A DNA stretch of 5,158 nt from Acidobacteriota bacterium. GTDB taxonomy: Bacteria > Actinomycetota > Actinomycetes > Actinomycetales > Micrococcaceae. The notes beneath the pieces were generated by a model. That model was not told where the DNA came from, searched no databases, and saw nothing but the letters and a program-made list of their open reading frames with translations. The number at the start of each line of letters is the position of its first letter. The stretch's first letter is position 1. The position numbers and the translations under genes are program-made. The stretch covers positions 1-5,158 of the forward strand of contig JABBNV010000054.1 in the NCBI GenBank assembly GCA_019352125.1, read 5' to 3'. Of the stretch, positions 4,871 through 5,158 are shown piece after piece.

Positions 4871-5110
4871 GTGTCTATTTTTGACGACATTAGGAGCAAG
4901 GCTAACGATCTCATCGGTGGCAACAAGGACGCTGCAAACGACGGCATCGACAAGGCTGGCGATTTCATCGACAGCAAGACCGGTGGCAAGTTTAAGGACC
5001 AGGTTGATGGCACTCAGAGTTCCGGAAACGACTACGTTAACGGTTTGGGCGGCCTCGATCAGGCTGGCGCACCAGTTGAAGGCGAGTTCACCGAGAATCC
5101 TGGCGCTTAG
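4871..5110 (+). CDS. Small MT0933/Rv0909-type antitoxin-like protein, 79 aa
   Basis: The product is a small, acidic, hydrophilic protein starting MSIFDDIRSKANDLIGGNKD. The segment DKAGDFIDSKTGGKFKDQVD (residues 28-47) is the hallmark of the actinobacterial family named after M. tuberculosis MT0933 (Rv0909), which is annotated as an antitoxin beside Rv0910. The tail (about 50-79) is Gly/Glu-rich and looks disordered. It has no cysteines, signal peptide or membrane segment. The GTG start is set by AGGAGG 5 nt upstream. Upstream is about 210 bp of non-coding DNA after the tRNA terminator, so the gene has its own promoter, which I could not pin down. No toxin gene is present upstream, and only 48 bases follow. 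The family name is sequence-based; an actual antitoxin role is unproven here, and many family members occur without a toxin neighbour. Confidence 0.8.
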   Translation: MSIFDDIRSKANDLIGGNKDAANDGIDKAGDFIDSKTGGKFKDQVDGTQSSGNDYVNGLGGLDQAGAPVEGEFTENPGA

Positions 5111-5158
5111 GCACCAACCCTCGCTCTACATAGACGTCAAGGGGCGCTGGCCCTGCCG

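Noticed and set aside
5129..5158. GC-rich AAGGGGCGCTGGCCCT at the right edge as a terminator of the antitoxin-like gene
   Set aside because: The sequence is cut by the window edge before any U-run could be seen, and the pairing is short.
1..5158. CRISPR arrays, insertion sequences, replication origin
   Set aside because: I found no regularly spaced repeats, transposase motifs, or iteron/DnaA-box clusters by reading.

Overview
The window looks like chromosomal DNA of a high-GC Gram-positive bacterium. An Arthrobacter-like member of the Micrococcaceae is my best guess. The reasons are the strong G/C third-position bias in the genes, actinobacterial-type Def, Fmt and RsmB sequences, a Gly-Cys-Val tRNA cluster, and a small protein of the mycobacterial MT0933 (Rv0909) antitoxin-like family. 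The genus is an inference from protein style, not a measured assignment.

Left part (1-2549, minus strand): a tightly packed translation-maintenance operon reading right to left, def -> fmt -> rsmB. Fmt formylates initiator Met-tRNA, Def removes the formyl group from new proteins, and RsmB makes m5C967 in 16S rRNA. Each junction is a 4-base ATGA overlap, so translation of the three is probably coupled. The left edge cuts rsmB just after its SAM-binding motif I, so its catalytic cysteines lie outside. This frame is open from 1078 to the edge.

Middle (2550-3911, minus strand): a 285-aa PD-(D/E)XK (RecB/Cas4-like) nuclease-fold protein lies upstream of def in the same direction. Before it is a roughly 370-bp stretch with one weakly supported 78-aa ORF that has a good Shine-Dalgarno sequence, plus short competing frames that could be gene debris. 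A very strong intrinsic terminator (3862-3905) closes the tRNA-Val(CAC) gene and separates it from this block.

Right-middle (3912-4665): four tRNA genes around a 306-bp divergent spacer. tRNA-Val(CAC) is on the minus strand. tRNA-Gly(GCC), tRNA-Cys(GCA) and tRNA-Val(GAC) are on the plus strand, probably as one transcript ending at a hairpin at 4620-4657. The two valine tRNA genes match at 67 of 72 positions and form an inverted repeat. Cys and Val(GAC) encode their CCA end; Gly and Val(CAC) do not.

Right end (4871-5110, plus strand): a 79-aa GTG-start protein with an excellent ribosome binding site, resembling the MT0933/Rv0909 antitoxin-like family. No toxin partner is visible, though only 48 bases follow it.

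Most of the window is ordinary housekeeping sequence. The least explained parts are the nuclease-fold gene with its upstream leftovers, the repeats in front of tRNA-Gly, and the orphan antitoxin-like gene.
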